From an uncultured Bacteroidales bacterium (GTDB taxonomy: Bacteria; Bacteroidota; Bacteroidia; Bacteroidales; UBA932): a stretch of DNA of 16,545 nt. Below the pieces are notes generated by a model that saw only the letters and a program-made list of their open reading frames with translations, was not told the DNA's origin and ran no database searches. Within the stretch, counting starts at the first letter, position 1. The number at the start of each line of letters is the position of its first letter. This document shows positions 6,860 through 15,623 of this stretch, piece after piece. The stretch lies in contig ONFK01000007.1 of assembly GCA_900317065.1 (NCBI GenBank), forward strand, positions 1 through 16,545. The letters are read 5' to 3'. Both the position numbers and the translations under genes were made by a program.

Positions 6860-9800
6860 ATGAAGAAGGTCCTACTCGCAGCGGTCGCTGCCGTTTTCTG
6901 CGCCACGGCGCTTGCAAATGAAACTCCCCGATGGCTTCGTCAGAATGCCATTTCCCCGGACGGAAACACAGTGGCATTCGTGTACCAGGGCGATATCTGG
7001 CTCGTGCCTGCCAAGGGCGGCGAGGCAGTCCAGCTCACCACGAATCCCGCCCACGACACCGAACCCCGCTGGAGCCCGGACGGGAAATACGTTATCTTCG
7101 CATCATACCGCGAAGGCCAGAAGGACATCTGGGCCGTATCCACGGAGGGAGGTAAGCCCAAGCGTCTGACAGACTACGGCGGAACACAGACCCCGTACGC
7201 TGTCAGCAAAGACGGAAAGATTATTTTCTCCGCTTATTATCAGGAACTTGCAAGTTCCAGCGCATTCCCTGGCGCAACCAGTCTCTACAGCATCGACCTT
7301 GCAGAGGCCCTTGCGGCCGAGCCGGGCAGGCTGCCTGTTCCGCAGCGTGTCACCACGGTCAAGGCCTGGGCAGCGGACATCAATGCCGAAGGCACCATCA
7401 TCTTCGAAGATTATGTGACGCCCGAAGATCCCTACCGCAAGCATCACACTTCTTCCGCTGCGCACAATATCTGGAAACTCCAGAACGGCGCCTACACCAA
7501 GCTCACTTCCTTCATCGGCGAGGACAAGTGCCCGGTGTTCGCCCAGGACGGCATACACTACTATTATTTGAGCGAGCAGAGCGGGACGCCCGTTCAGTCA
7601 AATGGCTGGGCCGGCGATGCAAATGTCTGGAAATCAGACATCAACGGCGCCGCTCCCGTGCGCGTGACTTCTTTTGAGAAGAACCCCGTCCGCTACCTCA
7701 GCATCAGCGCGGAAGGCACCCTCTGCTATTCCTGGAACGGCGACCTTTACACCCAGAAGGAGGGTCAGGCTCCCGTCAAACTTGCCATCAGCGTCAAGAA
7801 GGACAGATTCGAGCGCGAGCATACCTACCGTGTCACGACCGGAGGAATCACTGGATTCGCCGCATCCCCCAACGGAAAGGAAATCGCAGTGGTTTCCCGC
7901 GGTGACGTGTTCGTCACCCCTCTTGAACTCGGCGATACCCGCCGCATCACCGACACTCCCGAGGCTGAGCGCGGAGTAGCGTTCGGCGACGGAGGACGCA
8001 GTATCTACTACGCATCCGAGCGGGCCGGAGAGTGGGCCATCTACAAGCGCGAACTCGCGAACAAGAAGGACCAGACCTTCACTTTCTCCACCGATACGAA
8101 GGAGAAGCGCATCACTCCCGAGGGTCAGGTATGCTTTCAGCCCAGCGTGTCTCCCGACGGCAAATGGCTTGCATATCTGAGGAACCGCACCGGACTTGTG
8201 ATCTGCCCTGCAGACGGCGGCAAGGAGAAAGTGCTGCTGCCGGAAGGCGTCAATTATTCCTATTCCGACGGCGACCTGCAGTTCGAGTGGAGCCCGGACA
8301 GCCGCTACATCCTTTCGACCTATCAGGGCGACCAGCGCATGTACAATGAGGATATCTGCCTCATCGAAGTGGCCAGCGGCGAGATTACCGACCTTACCCA
8401 GAGCGGCTATTCCGACGGCAATTTCAAGTGGGCCATGGGCGGCAAGGCCATGACCTACACCTCCGACAAGGCCGGCTACCGCAGCCATGGCAGCTGGGGC
8501 GCGGAGGGAGACATCTACATCATGTTCTTCGACGACGAAGCCTACCTGAACTTCACCCGCGGTGAGGACATGGAGAAAATCGAGAACCTGCTGAAGAGCG
8601 ACAAGCAGGCCTCCAAGGACAAGAAGAAAGAAGAGAAGAAGGACAGCACCGACAACAAGAAACCCGAAAAGGTTAAACTCGAACTCGACGGCCGCTTCGA
8701 CCGCATCGTGCGTCTCACCCGCAACTCCGGCAGGATAGGGGACTACATCCTGACTCCCGACGGGAAGAAACTCTATTACACCGTGCAGCTCGAGAAGAAT
8801 TTCGACCTTGTCTGCGTCGACCGCAAGGACGGCAGCATCAAGGTGGTAAAGAAGAGCTTTACCGGCCGTGTCATTCCTTCTCCCGACGGGAAGAACGTGT
8901 ACGTCATCGGCGGCAACAGCATCACGAAAGCCGATCCCAACACATTCTCTACCAAGAACGTGAGTTTCCGCGGCGAATTCGAGTACGACGCGGTCAAGGA
9001 GCGCGAGTATATCTTCGAGCACTGCTGGAGGCAGGTGAAGGAAAAATGGTATGTTACCGACATGCACGGAGTCGACTGGGCTGCAGTAGGCGATAACTAC
9101 CGCCAGTTCCTCCCTTATATCACCGACAACTTCGCTTTCCGCGAGCTCCTTTCCGAGATGCTCGGCGAACTTAACGGTTCGCATACCGGCGGCCGCTACA
9201 GCGGTCCTTCCGGCGGAGTAGGCCATGTGGGCGTCATCTTCGATGAGGAGTATACTGGCAAGGGCTTGAAAGTGAAGGAATTCCTTCCCTACAGCTCGCT
9301 CAGGAGATATGCTCCCGACATGAAGGAGGGCGATCTCATCCTTGCAGTGGAAGGAAAGGAAATCGAGGCAGGCACTCCCTGGTACCAGGCCCTGGCCCGC
9401 ACGAACGGCAAGCGTATCGTGCTCAAGGTCAAGGCCGGCGGCAAAGAGAAGGATATAATCATCACTCCTTCCGGAAACGATACCGAAGGATACTACCAGC
9501 GCTGGGTGCGGAACAACGAAAAGCGCGTCGAGGAGCTTTCCGGCGGCAAAGTGGGTTATGTGCACGTGCGCGGGATGAATTCGGCGAGTTTCCGTGAAGT
9601 TTATTCCAAGGCCCTCGGCAAGTACCGCACCTGCGATGCCCTCATAGTGGATACCCGCAACAACGGAGGCGGCTGGCTGCATAACGACCTCGCCACCTTC
9701 CTTGACGGAAAGATGTATACCAAACGCGAGGCGCGTGGCGTCTACATGGCACCCGAACCTTACGACAAATGGGTGAAACCTTCCTGCGTCGTGGTCTGCG

Positions 9801-10105
9801 AGGCAAATTATTCCGACGCCTGCGGCTTCCCTTATTGCTACAGGGCTCTCGGCACGGGCAAGATCATCGGCGCTCCCGTTCCCGGCACCGCCACATCCGT
9901 GTGGTGGGAGAATCAGGTGGATCCTTCGCTTGTATTCGGCATACCGCAGATAGGGTCGTGGAGCGTGTCCAACGGCAGATATCTCGAGAATCTGCAGCTT
10001 GAGCCGGATATTACGGTCTACAACGATCCGGAATCCGTCGCCCGCGGCGAAGACAAGCAGCTCGAGGCCGCCGTTGCGGAAATGCTTAAGGAGATAGCCG
10101 AGTGA
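6860..10105 (+). CDS. Exported tricorn-like S41 peptidase
   Basis: The 1,081-residue protein matches tricorn protease in length and order. A signal peptide (1-19, ending ALA) is followed by beta-propeller repeats (about 20-560) with SPDG motifs such as PRWSPDGKYVIF and FEWSPDSRYI. A lysine/glutamate-rich linker (about 578-607) follows. Then come a helical tricorn C1 domain (about 705-780), a PDZ domain (about 785-870) and the S41 catalytic domain (about 898-1070). The expected catalytic residues are visible: Ser774-His775 in GSHTGG, nucleophile Ser985 with Asp986 in NYSDACGFPY, and a late Glu (Glu1043 in YLENLQ, or Glu1048). DTRNNGGGW is the S41 core. Tricorn trims peptides; the signal peptide places this one in the periplasm rather than the cytosol. 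The following antiporter gene overlaps by 4 bases. Confidence 0.93.
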   Translation: MKKVLLAAVAAVFCATALANETPRWLRQNAISPDGNTVAFVYQGDIWLVPAKGGEAVQLTTNPAHDTEPRWSPDGKYVIFASYREGQKDIWAVSTEGGKPKRLTDYGGTQTPYAVSKDGKIIFSAYYQELASSSAFPGATSLYSIDLAEALAAEPGRLPVPQRVTTVKAWAADINAEGTIIFEDYVTPEDPYRKHHTSSAAHNIWKLQNGAYTKLTSFIGEDKCPVFAQDGIHYYYLSEQSGTPVQSNGWAGDANVWKSDINGAAPVRVTSFEKNPVRYLSISAEGTLCYSWNGDLYTQKEGQAPVKLAISVKKDRFEREHTYRVTTGGITGFAASPNGKEIAVVSRGDVFVTPLELGDTRRITDTPEAERGVAFGDGGRSIYYASERAGEWAIYKRELANKKDQTFTFSTDTKEKRITPEGQVCFQPSVSPDGKWLAYLRNRTGLVICPADGGKEKVLLPEGVNYSYSDGDLQFEWSPDSRYILSTYQGDQRMYNEDICLIEVASGEITDLTQSGYSDGNFKWAMGGKAMTYTSDKAGYRSHGSWGAEGDIYIMFFDDEAYLNFTRGEDMEKIENLLKSDKQASKDKKKEEKKDSTDNKKPEKVKLELDGRFDRIVRLTRNSGRIGDYILTPDGKKLYYTVQLEKNFDLVCVDRKDGSIKVVKKSFTGRVIPSPDGKNVYVIGGNSITKADPNTFSTKNVSFRGEFEYDAVKEREYIFEHCWRQVKEKWYVTDMHGVDWAAVGDNYRQFLPYITDNFAFRELLSEMLGELNGSHTGGRYSGPSGGVGHVGVIFDEEYTGKGLKVKEFLPYSSLRRYAPDMKEGDLILAVEGKEIEAGTPWYQALARTNGKRIVLKVKAGGKEKDIIITPSGNDTEGYYQRWVRNNEKRVEELSGGKVGYVHVRGMNSASFREVYSKALGKYRTCDALIVDTRNNGGGWLHNDLATFLDGKMYTKREARGVYMAPEPYDKWVKPSCVVVCEANYSDACGFPYCYRALGTGKIIGAPVPGTATSVWWENQVDPSLVFGIPQIGSWSVSNGRYLENLQLEPDITVYNDPESVARGEDKQLEAAVAEMLKEIAE

Positions 10106-11373
10106 ACAGAAGCCGCGGACTCCTTGCATTAAGCCCGCTGCTGGTCTTCCTGGCAGTGTACCTTGTGTCGTCTTTCATGGCAAAAGACTTCTACAAGGTG
10201 CCTGTGGTTGCAGCATTCCTGCTGGCTTCCGCCTACGCCATCCTCATCACCAGGGGCGGCCTGGAGGAGCGCGTGGCGGTTTTCTCCCGCGGAGCAGGCA
10301 ACGGCAACGTGCTGCTGATGATATGGATATTCGTGCTTGCCGGAGTTTTTGCGGCTACCGCGAAAGCCATAGGAAGCATCGACGCCGTGGTCGCCGCGAC
10401 TCTGCACATACTGCCGGGACGCTTCATCCTGGTGGGTCTTTTCGTCGCGGCGTGTTTCATCTCCATGGCGATAGGAACAAGCGTGGGGACCATCGTTGCG
10501 CTGGTCCCCATAGCGTCCGGCCTTGCGTCAGGCACCGGAGCTCCGCTTGCAATGGTGGTGGCCGCAATAGTGGGCGGCGCCTTCTTCGGGGACAATCTCT
10601 CTTTCATATCCGACACTACCATAGCTGCCACCCGCAGCCAGGAGTGCTCCATGGCGGATAAATTCCGCGCAAACATTTGGATCGCAGGCCCTGCCGCCAT
10701 TGTGGTCGCGGTGGTGTATGTGGTGCTCGGACAGGGTTTCGACGCGACTGCACCCGCGCAGGAATTCAATCTCCTGCTGATCCTTCCCTATCTGGCCGTC
10801 ATCATCCTTGCACTTTGCGGACTGAACGTGCTGGGCGTGCTGAGCGTGGGGATTTTCCTCAATGCCGTCATCGGCCTTTTGTCCGGCAAGTTCGGATGGC
10901 TTGGCTTCCTGCAGTCGGCGGGGGTGGGCGTAGCTTCCATGGGCGACCTGATAATCGTCACCATGCTGGCCGGTGGCATGCTCGAAATCATCAGGGTGAA
11001 CGGCGGCATCGACTGGATAATCAACGCCCTCACTCGCAGGATTTCCGGGCGCAGGGGAGCCGAATCCACCATCGCTCTGCTCGTCGCCCTTGCCAATGTC
11101 TGCACGGCGAACAATACCATCGCAATCATAACCACCGGCAGCATAGCCCGCGAAATCGCCGGGCATTTCGGCGTGGACCCCAGGAAGTCGGCCAGCATCC
11201 TGGACACTTTCTCCTGCATAGTGCAGGGCATCCTGCCTTATGGCGCCCAGCTGCTGATGGCCTCCGGTCTTGCCGGCATCAGCGTGGCGTCCATCATCGG
11301 ATGCCTGTACTATCCGCTGGCGCTTCTCGTCTTTGCCCTTCTCGCCATCTGGCTGCGCTTCCCGCGCATTTAG
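10102..11373 (+). CDS. nhaC: NhaC-type Na+/H+ antiporter
   Basis: The 423-residue protein is almost entirely hydrophobic, with roughly 11 membrane helices. It carries the family-typical segments SMAIGTSVGTIVALVPIA (about 121-138) and GDNLSFISDTTIAATRSQ (about 163-180), and a second half with NVCTANNTIAIITTGSIA-like sequence. NhaC-family carriers exchange sodium for protons in pH and sodium homeostasis; some relatives carry organic acids or amino acids, so the ion specificity is inferred. The GTG start at 10102 overlaps the protease stop as GTGA, indicating coupled translation. Its TAG stop overlaps the TAA of the convergent SGNH gene. Confidence 0.85.
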   Translation: MNRSRGLLALSPLLVFLAVYLVSSFMAKDFYKVPVVAAFLLASAYAILITRGGLEERVAVFSRGAGNGNVLLMIWIFVLAGVFAATAKAIGSIDAVVAATLHILPGRFILVGLFVAACFISMAIGTSVGTIVALVPIASGLASGTGAPLAMVVAAIVGGAFFGDNLSFISDTTIAATRSQECSMADKFRANIWIAGPAAIVVAVVYVVLGQGFDATAPAQEFNLLLILPYLAVIILALCGLNVLGVLSVGIFLNAVIGLLSGKFGWLGFLQSAGVGVASMGDLIIVTMLAGGMLEIIRVNGGIDWIINALTRRISGRRGAESTIALLVALANVCTANNTIAIITTGSIAREIAGHFGVDPRKSASILDTFSCIVQGILPYGAQLLMASGLAGISVASIIGCLYYPLALLVFALLAIWLRFPRI

Positions 11374-12440
11374 CGTATCCCGTACTTGCGCAGTATCTTC
11401 ACGAGCGGCTTGCGGATGCTTTCAGCCCAGATGTGATAGCCGAAGTCGGAAGGATGGATGCCGTCGACCGTGGTTTCCTGATCGGGGGTCGCGGCATTTG
11501 AAGTCTTGATGTAGTAAACGTCCTTGTAACGCTTTACGGCAATTGCCATCACGCTGTCGGCGACAGCCATTTTTGCGGTTTCAACCCTGTTCCTGTCGGT
11601 GTTGAAATTGCGGTTCTCGCGGCGTATGGTCCGGATGAAGATGAGCGGCACGCCGGGATGCGTTTCCTGGATTCCTTCGATGAAACCGAAGGTGCGTTCA
11701 CGGATTTCGGACGGGCTGGGGTTGGAAAAAGTGTCGAAGAAGAATGCGTCCGCTTCGGCGTCCTTGAGAGCATTCAGGAACTGGGGCTGCATCTTGCAGT
11801 CGCCGCTTACCCCCAGAGAGTTGAACTGGAAACCGGTCATTCGGGACAGGAATCCGGGCAGGGTGTTGGCAGCGCGAGAAGTGCAGGCGCCGTGGGTGAA
11901 ACTGGAGCCGTACAGCACTATGTCGTGGGTGAAAGGCTTCTCGCCGGGGAGCAGGGTGCATCCGGCCGGAACTCCCACCTGGGCGGAACGTATCTCGCTG
12001 AAATTGGGGAAGTATACAATGCATTCTTTCTCGCCAGGAGCCATGTCGGTTATGAGTTTGCAGACCCTGTATTCATCGTTCCCCTTGGGAATGGTGGCGG
12101 AACCGGCCCAGAGCCAGCGGCCGTCTTTCCTGATGTAGAGGTCGAAACCCCTGTCGCCGTAATTCGAGCCCCATCCTCCGCATACGATGGCCTTCATGTT
12201 GATTGCCTGCGCATCGGTCTTGAAAGACACTATTATGCCGGAACTCTGCCTGAGCAGGCCCAGGTCCTTGTCTTCCCAGCCGCCGTATTTTTCAAAGTCC
12301 ATTCGCTGATAGGGCTCCGGAGTGTCGGGAAACACCTTGCCTGTGATGGTCAGGTCGGTCGCTTCGGTATAAACAAATTCCTGCGCGAAAGCGGAGATGG
12401 CAGCAAGCAGGGCTGCGAAAGAGAGTATCAGCTGTTTCAT
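11370..12440 (-). CDS. Secreted SGNH/GDSL-type esterase with GxDLY N-terminal domain
   Basis: The 356-residue protein starts at the ATG at 12440, giving a signal peptide (1-19, SAFA). Residues about 20-165 form a beta-sandwich-like domain with GFDLYI (98-103), the GxDLY signature of SGNH N-terminal domains. The hydrolase domain (about 170-356) has block I YGSSFTHG with nucleophile Ser180, block II around Gly210, block III FSNPSPSE with Asn240, and block V DGIHPSDFGY with Asp326 and His329. All catalytic positions are present. Such enzymes deacylate carbohydrates or lipids; the substrate is unknown. The start overlaps the preceding gene's stop as ATGA. It is the last gene of the operon and ends tail-to-tail, by 4 bases, with the antiporter gene. 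Confidence 0.9.
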   Translation of the reverse strand: MKQLILSFAALLAAISAFAQEFVYTEATDLTITGKVFPDTPEPYQRMDFEKYGGWEDKDLGLLRQSSGIIVSFKTDAQAINMKAIVCGGWGSNYGDRGFDLYIRKDGRWLWAGSATIPKGNDEYRVCKLITDMAPGEKECIVYFPNFSEIRSAQVGVPAGCTLLPGEKPFTHDIVLYGSSFTHGACTSRAANTLPGFLSRMTGFQFNSLGVSGDCKMQPQFLNALKDAEADAFFFDTFSNPSPSEIRERTFGFIEGIQETHPGVPLIFIRTIRRENRNFNTDRNRVETAKMAVADSVMAIAVKRYKDVYYIKTSNAATPDQETTVDGIHPSDFGYHIWAESIRKPLVKILRKYGIR

Positions 12441-13615
12441 AGATAGATGTAGTCTTGGGCGTCGTAGATGAAAACAATCTCCTTCATGCGTGCCAGGGCG
12501 GCTTCGTCCCACTCTCCCTTGAGGCGTATGTTCATGATGGCGTGGCAGGAAAGCTTGCTGAGGATGGAGGTCAGATGCTGCTCCCAGTCCCCGGCGATAT
12601 CGAGGTCGAAGGCGATCTCCTGCACCCCCGTGGCGACGGCGGCGCCAAGTTCGGCGAGGTCGTTGCTGTAGAAGACGCTGCGGTTCCCAGGAGCCTCGCT
12701 GAGGGGCGCGACTATCGCGCTGCCCCCGGGGCGGTAATACCAGGGCCTGCGGCCTATCTCGATGTAGTCCGAATGCATCGCCGGAGGATTTCCGTAGCCT
12801 GCCGGCTTGAGGAATTTTACTGATGGATCGAAAGTTACATCCAGATGCTTCACTTTCGAATAAAGATTGCCAAGAATCTTCCCGTCAGGACCTACCACGC
12901 ACGAACACCCACCCAGCTTCGACTTCTTTCCCATCGAAACAGATGCGCGGACAAGGTATGCCCCGGTGTGGTAGGCGCAGAACTCGTCGATCATGTCCAG
13001 CACATGGTGCGGGTCGCTGCGCTGATGGGAACTGCCGATAATGATATCCGGTTTCCAGCGGGCTATGTTGGCATATGCCTCATAGAAATAGAAATCGTAG
13101 CAGATCAGGAACATGTAACGCACCCCCTCGATGTCGAGATAGTAGGGCTGAGTCCATTCTCTGGTGTATTTATTGTCCACGCCTTTCTTCTTCCATTCAC
13201 CGGCGGTAAGATGTTCTTTGAAGTATTTGCCAAGGACGGATCCGTCCCGGCCGAAAACGAAGATCGCGTTGCGGGGCACATCCCATGAGTCATCTATCGC
13301 GCCGCAGAAAACGAGGGTATTGCACCTGCGGGCAGTCTCGGCGCACTTGTCCAGAAGGATGGGACCATATTTGCGGGCTGTTTCCAGGAATCCGGGGTTG
13401 GTGGTTTTTCCGGGCACTTCGCTGAATTCGGGAAGCACCACGATGTCAAGTGAAGCATCACATCTGTCCAGTTCGCGCAAAGTCCATTCGAAACTCTTGT
13501 AGAGCCCGGCCTCGTCCTGTGCGAACAGAGGCTGGATTACGCGGGACTTCATGGGCTCCGCGCCTAGGGAGAATGCTGCAGCGAGCAGCACGAGTGTCAA
13601 GACTGTCCTTTTCAT
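12437..13615 (-). CDS. Exported carbon-nitrogen hydrolase (nitrilase superfamily) with extra C-terminal segment
   Basis: The 392-residue protein has a signal peptide (1-19, FSLGA) and a nitrilase domain (about 22-300). The catalytic triad is visible: Glu63 in LPEFSE, Lys133 in YFKEHL, Cys172 in LICYDFYF. Enzymes of this superfamily hydrolyse amides or nitriles, mostly in the cytoplasm; an exported form is less common and suggests a periplasmic amide or N-acyl substrate. Residues about 316-392 are not part of the nitrilase fold. Segments such as EIAFDLDI and AIMNIRLKG recall the first strands of a glycerophosphodiesterase barrel, without its catalytic residues and cut short. The gene overlaps both neighbours by ATGA junctions, so it is made together with the symporter and the SGNH esterase. 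Confidence 0.85.
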   Translation of the reverse strand: MKRTVLTLVLLAAAFSLGAEPMKSRVIQPLFAQDEAGLYKSFEWTLRELDRCDASLDIVVLPEFSEVPGKTTNPGFLETARKYGPILLDKCAETARRCNTLVFCGAIDDSWDVPRNAIFVFGRDGSVLGKYFKEHLTAGEWKKKGVDNKYTREWTQPYYLDIEGVRYMFLICYDFYFYEAYANIARWKPDIIIGSSHQRSDPHHVLDMIDEFCAYHTGAYLVRASVSMGKKSKLGGCSCVVGPDGKILGNLYSKVKHLDVTFDPSVKFLKPAGYGNPPAMHSDYIEIGRRPWYYRPGGSAIVAPLSEAPGNRSVFYSNDLAELGAAVATGVQEIAFDLDIAGDWEQHLTSILSKLSCHAIMNIRLKGEWDEAALARMKEIVFIYDAQDYIYL

Positions 13616-14772
13616 TTCTTTCCGAAGATTTTGTCTATAACTATTGCGATGGCACCGTCGCCGGTAACATTGCAGCCCGGACCGTATCCGTCCAATGCAA
13701 GATAAAGTGTCATTACCAGGGCGGTCTGCTCGGGACCGAAACCCATGATCGATTCAAGCAGGCCGACAGAGGCCATCAGCACGCCGCCCATGACACCCGG
13801 AGCTGCGACTGCGGCGATTCCCTGCATCAGCACGAAGTGCGCATATACTGCGAAAGGTACGGGGATATTGAAAATATATGCGACTGCGATCGCAGATACA
13901 GCCAGTTTTATGGTAGAGCCGCACATGTGGACGGTGGAGCAAAGAGGAATGGTAAAGTCCACGATATCATCGTTCTTCACGTTCTTGCGGGTGCAGGAAG
14001 AAGTGACGGGGATGGCTGCGGAGGAGGAACAGATTGAGAATGCCGTAAGATAGGCGGGTACCATGTTCCAAAGGCATTTGAAGGGGTTCTTACCTGCTAT
14101 GGCACCTGCTATGCAGTACTGAAGGACAAGCCAGACAAGCGTCAGGACGACACCTGTAAAGATGACCTTGGCGCCTGTACCTAGTACTACCGCGATTACT
14201 CCCTTTGCGCTCATCTCGCATATCATGGTAAAGATGTATACGGGCAGCAGGGGAATGATCGCTTTCTCAATGGTGAGTTTCACTATCGCCCCGAACTCGT
14301 CGAACCCCTTCTTCAAGGCGCCGGAATCCGTGAAGATGATGCCGACTCCTATCATGAACGAGAGAACGAGTGCGGTCATGATGTCGCAGATCGGGGGAAT
14401 CTTCAGGTCGAAATACGGCAGGAACTCCTTCGCCGAAATGGCGTCCGCCGAAAGTTCGCCGGCCTGCAGAAAGTGCGGGAAGGCGTTGGAGGCGCACAGA
14501 TGCGCGAAAAACCCCGAGCAGATGGTGGAAAGGTATGCGATGCCCATGACCGTCAGCAGCATCTTGCCGGCTCCCCGCCCCACGTTGGCTATGGCCGGGG
14601 TCACCAGGCCGAGGACAAGCAGAGGAACGATGAATTTCAGCAGCTGCGCAAACAGCGAGTTGAAGGTCTTGAAGATGCGCACCAGCACTTCCGGGGCGAT
14701 AAGCCCCAGCAGCGCTCCGAGGGCGATGGCAATCAGTACCCTTACGAATAATCCTATCTTTATCTTTTTCAT
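13612..14772 (-). CDS. DAACS-family sodium:dicarboxylate/amino-acid symporter, divergent binding site
   Basis: The 386-residue membrane protein has the family hairpin HP1 motif CSSSAAIPVTSS (248-259), a second hairpin region with GVMGG, and the TM8 element CNVTGDG (367-373). Two positions differ from GltPh-type carriers. The NMDG sequence of TM7 is HMCG (282-285), replacing the sodium-linked Asp by Cys. The Arg that pairs with the substrate side-chain carboxylate is Gly364 (sequence DGYGPGCN), while the Asp that holds the amino group (Asp361) is kept. The substrate is therefore unlikely to be glutamate or aspartate; a neutral amino acid or other small molecule is more plausible. The ATG at 14772 is preferred to an in-frame TTG at 14778; it follows the permease stop by 2 bases. 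Confidence 0.85.
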   Translation of the reverse strand: MKKIKIGLFVRVLIAIALGALLGLIAPEVLVRIFKTFNSLFAQLLKFIVPLLVLGLVTPAIANVGRGAGKMLLTVMGIAYLSTICSGFFAHLCASNAFPHFLQAGELSADAISAKEFLPYFDLKIPPICDIMTALVLSFMIGVGIIFTDSGALKKGFDEFGAIVKLTIEKAIIPLLPVYIFTMICEMSAKGVIAVVLGTGAKVIFTGVVLTLVWLVLQYCIAGAIAGKNPFKCLWNMVPAYLTAFSICSSSAAIPVTSSCTRKNVKNDDIVDFTIPLCSTVHMCGSTIKLAVSAIAVAYIFNIPVPFAVYAHFVLMQGIAAVAAPGVMGGVLMASVGLLESIMGFGPEQTALVMTLYLALDGYGPGCNVTGDGAIAIVIDKIFGKK

Positions 14773-14774
14773 GT

Positions 14775-15617
14775 TCAAAGAGATCCCATCATTAGGACAG
14801 TGACTCCCGCGAGCATCAGCGCCAGCACTCCCGCCTTCTGCGCAATGCGTTTCTCCTTGAAGAGAACGGCACCGAGGGCGAAGGTGATGATGACAGAACT
14901 TCGGCGGATAAGCGAGATTACGGACAGCAGCGAGCCGTCTGCCTTGAGGGAGAAGAAGTAGAGCATGTCAGCCCCGGTTATGAGCACCGCGACAAGCACC
15001 AGCGTCCAGTCCCATTTGAAAGGCTCGCGCTTTCCGTGCCGGTTGCGGACCAGGATCGTAATGGCCAGCAGGAGAGTGATGTAGATGTTGGTCCAGCTCT
15101 GCACGAAGAGGGGCTGCATGTCGGCCATGATGTGCTTGTCCCACAGGGCGCTGGCAACTCCTGTGAAAACGGACACCACGAGCGCCCAGAAACCCCTGTT
15201 CCCTTTGAAGGAAATGCCTTCACGCGAACTGCTCACGCTGAGCAGCCACAATGCGAGCAGTACCGCCGCGACGCCAATCCACTGCAGCCAGTTGAGGCGT
15301 TCTCCGAAAAGAAGGATGGAGAAGAGCACCACGAACATGGGACGGGATGTCTTGAAGGTGCTGACGGTCGTAATAGGGAGCAGTTGCAGGGCTATCATCC
15401 CGCTTACCCAGGAGGCGGTGACCAGCACGGCCTTGAATATCAGGCGCAGATGGTCGGGGCCGTTCCCAAGTGTGAGGAAGGGACTGACAAAGAGCGCGCT
15501 TAGCGCTGTGGCAAGCAGTAGTATGAAATATACGCCATTGCGTTTCAGGGCCGACTTCTTGGCGACATCATAGACACCGAGAAGCACCGCAGAAGCAAGG
15601 GCCATCCAAATCCACAT
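14775..15617 (-). CDS. EamA/DMT-superfamily permease
   Basis: The 280-residue protein shows about ten hydrophobic helices in two related halves (about 1-128 and 140-280). Each half ends in the typical FGERLNWLQWIGVAAVLLAL or FKEKRIAQKAGVLALMLAG stretch of EamA repeats. Such permeases carry amino acids, nucleosides or other metabolites, usually outward. The substrate cannot be read from sequence. It starts 6 bases after the sugar porter and ends 2 bases before the symporter ATG, so it belongs to the same transcript. Confidence 0.88.
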   Translation of the reverse strand: MWIWMALASAVLLGVYDVAKKSALKRNGVYFILLLATALSALFVSPFLTLGNGPDHLRLIFKAVLVTASWVSGMIALQLLPITTVSTFKTSRPMFVVLFSILLFGERLNWLQWIGVAAVLLALWLLSVSSSREGISFKGNRGFWALVVSVFTGVASALWDKHIMADMQPLFVQSWTNIYITLLLAITILVRNRHGKREPFKWDWTLVLVAVLITGADMLYFFSLKADGSLLSVISLIRRSSVIITFALGAVLFKEKRIAQKAGVLALMLAGVTVLMMGSL

Positions 15618-15623
15618 AGGCTG

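Noticed and set aside
7634..10129. 831-codon open frame on the minus strand opposite the tricorn-like gene
   Set aside because: It is a codon-bias shadow: the translation shows no domain, while the plus strand has a complete multi-domain protease with signal peptide.
10677..11501. 274-codon plus-strand frame overlapping the antiporter gene
   Set aside because: Arg/His/Pro-rich out-of-frame translation of the hydrophobic NhaC-type gene.
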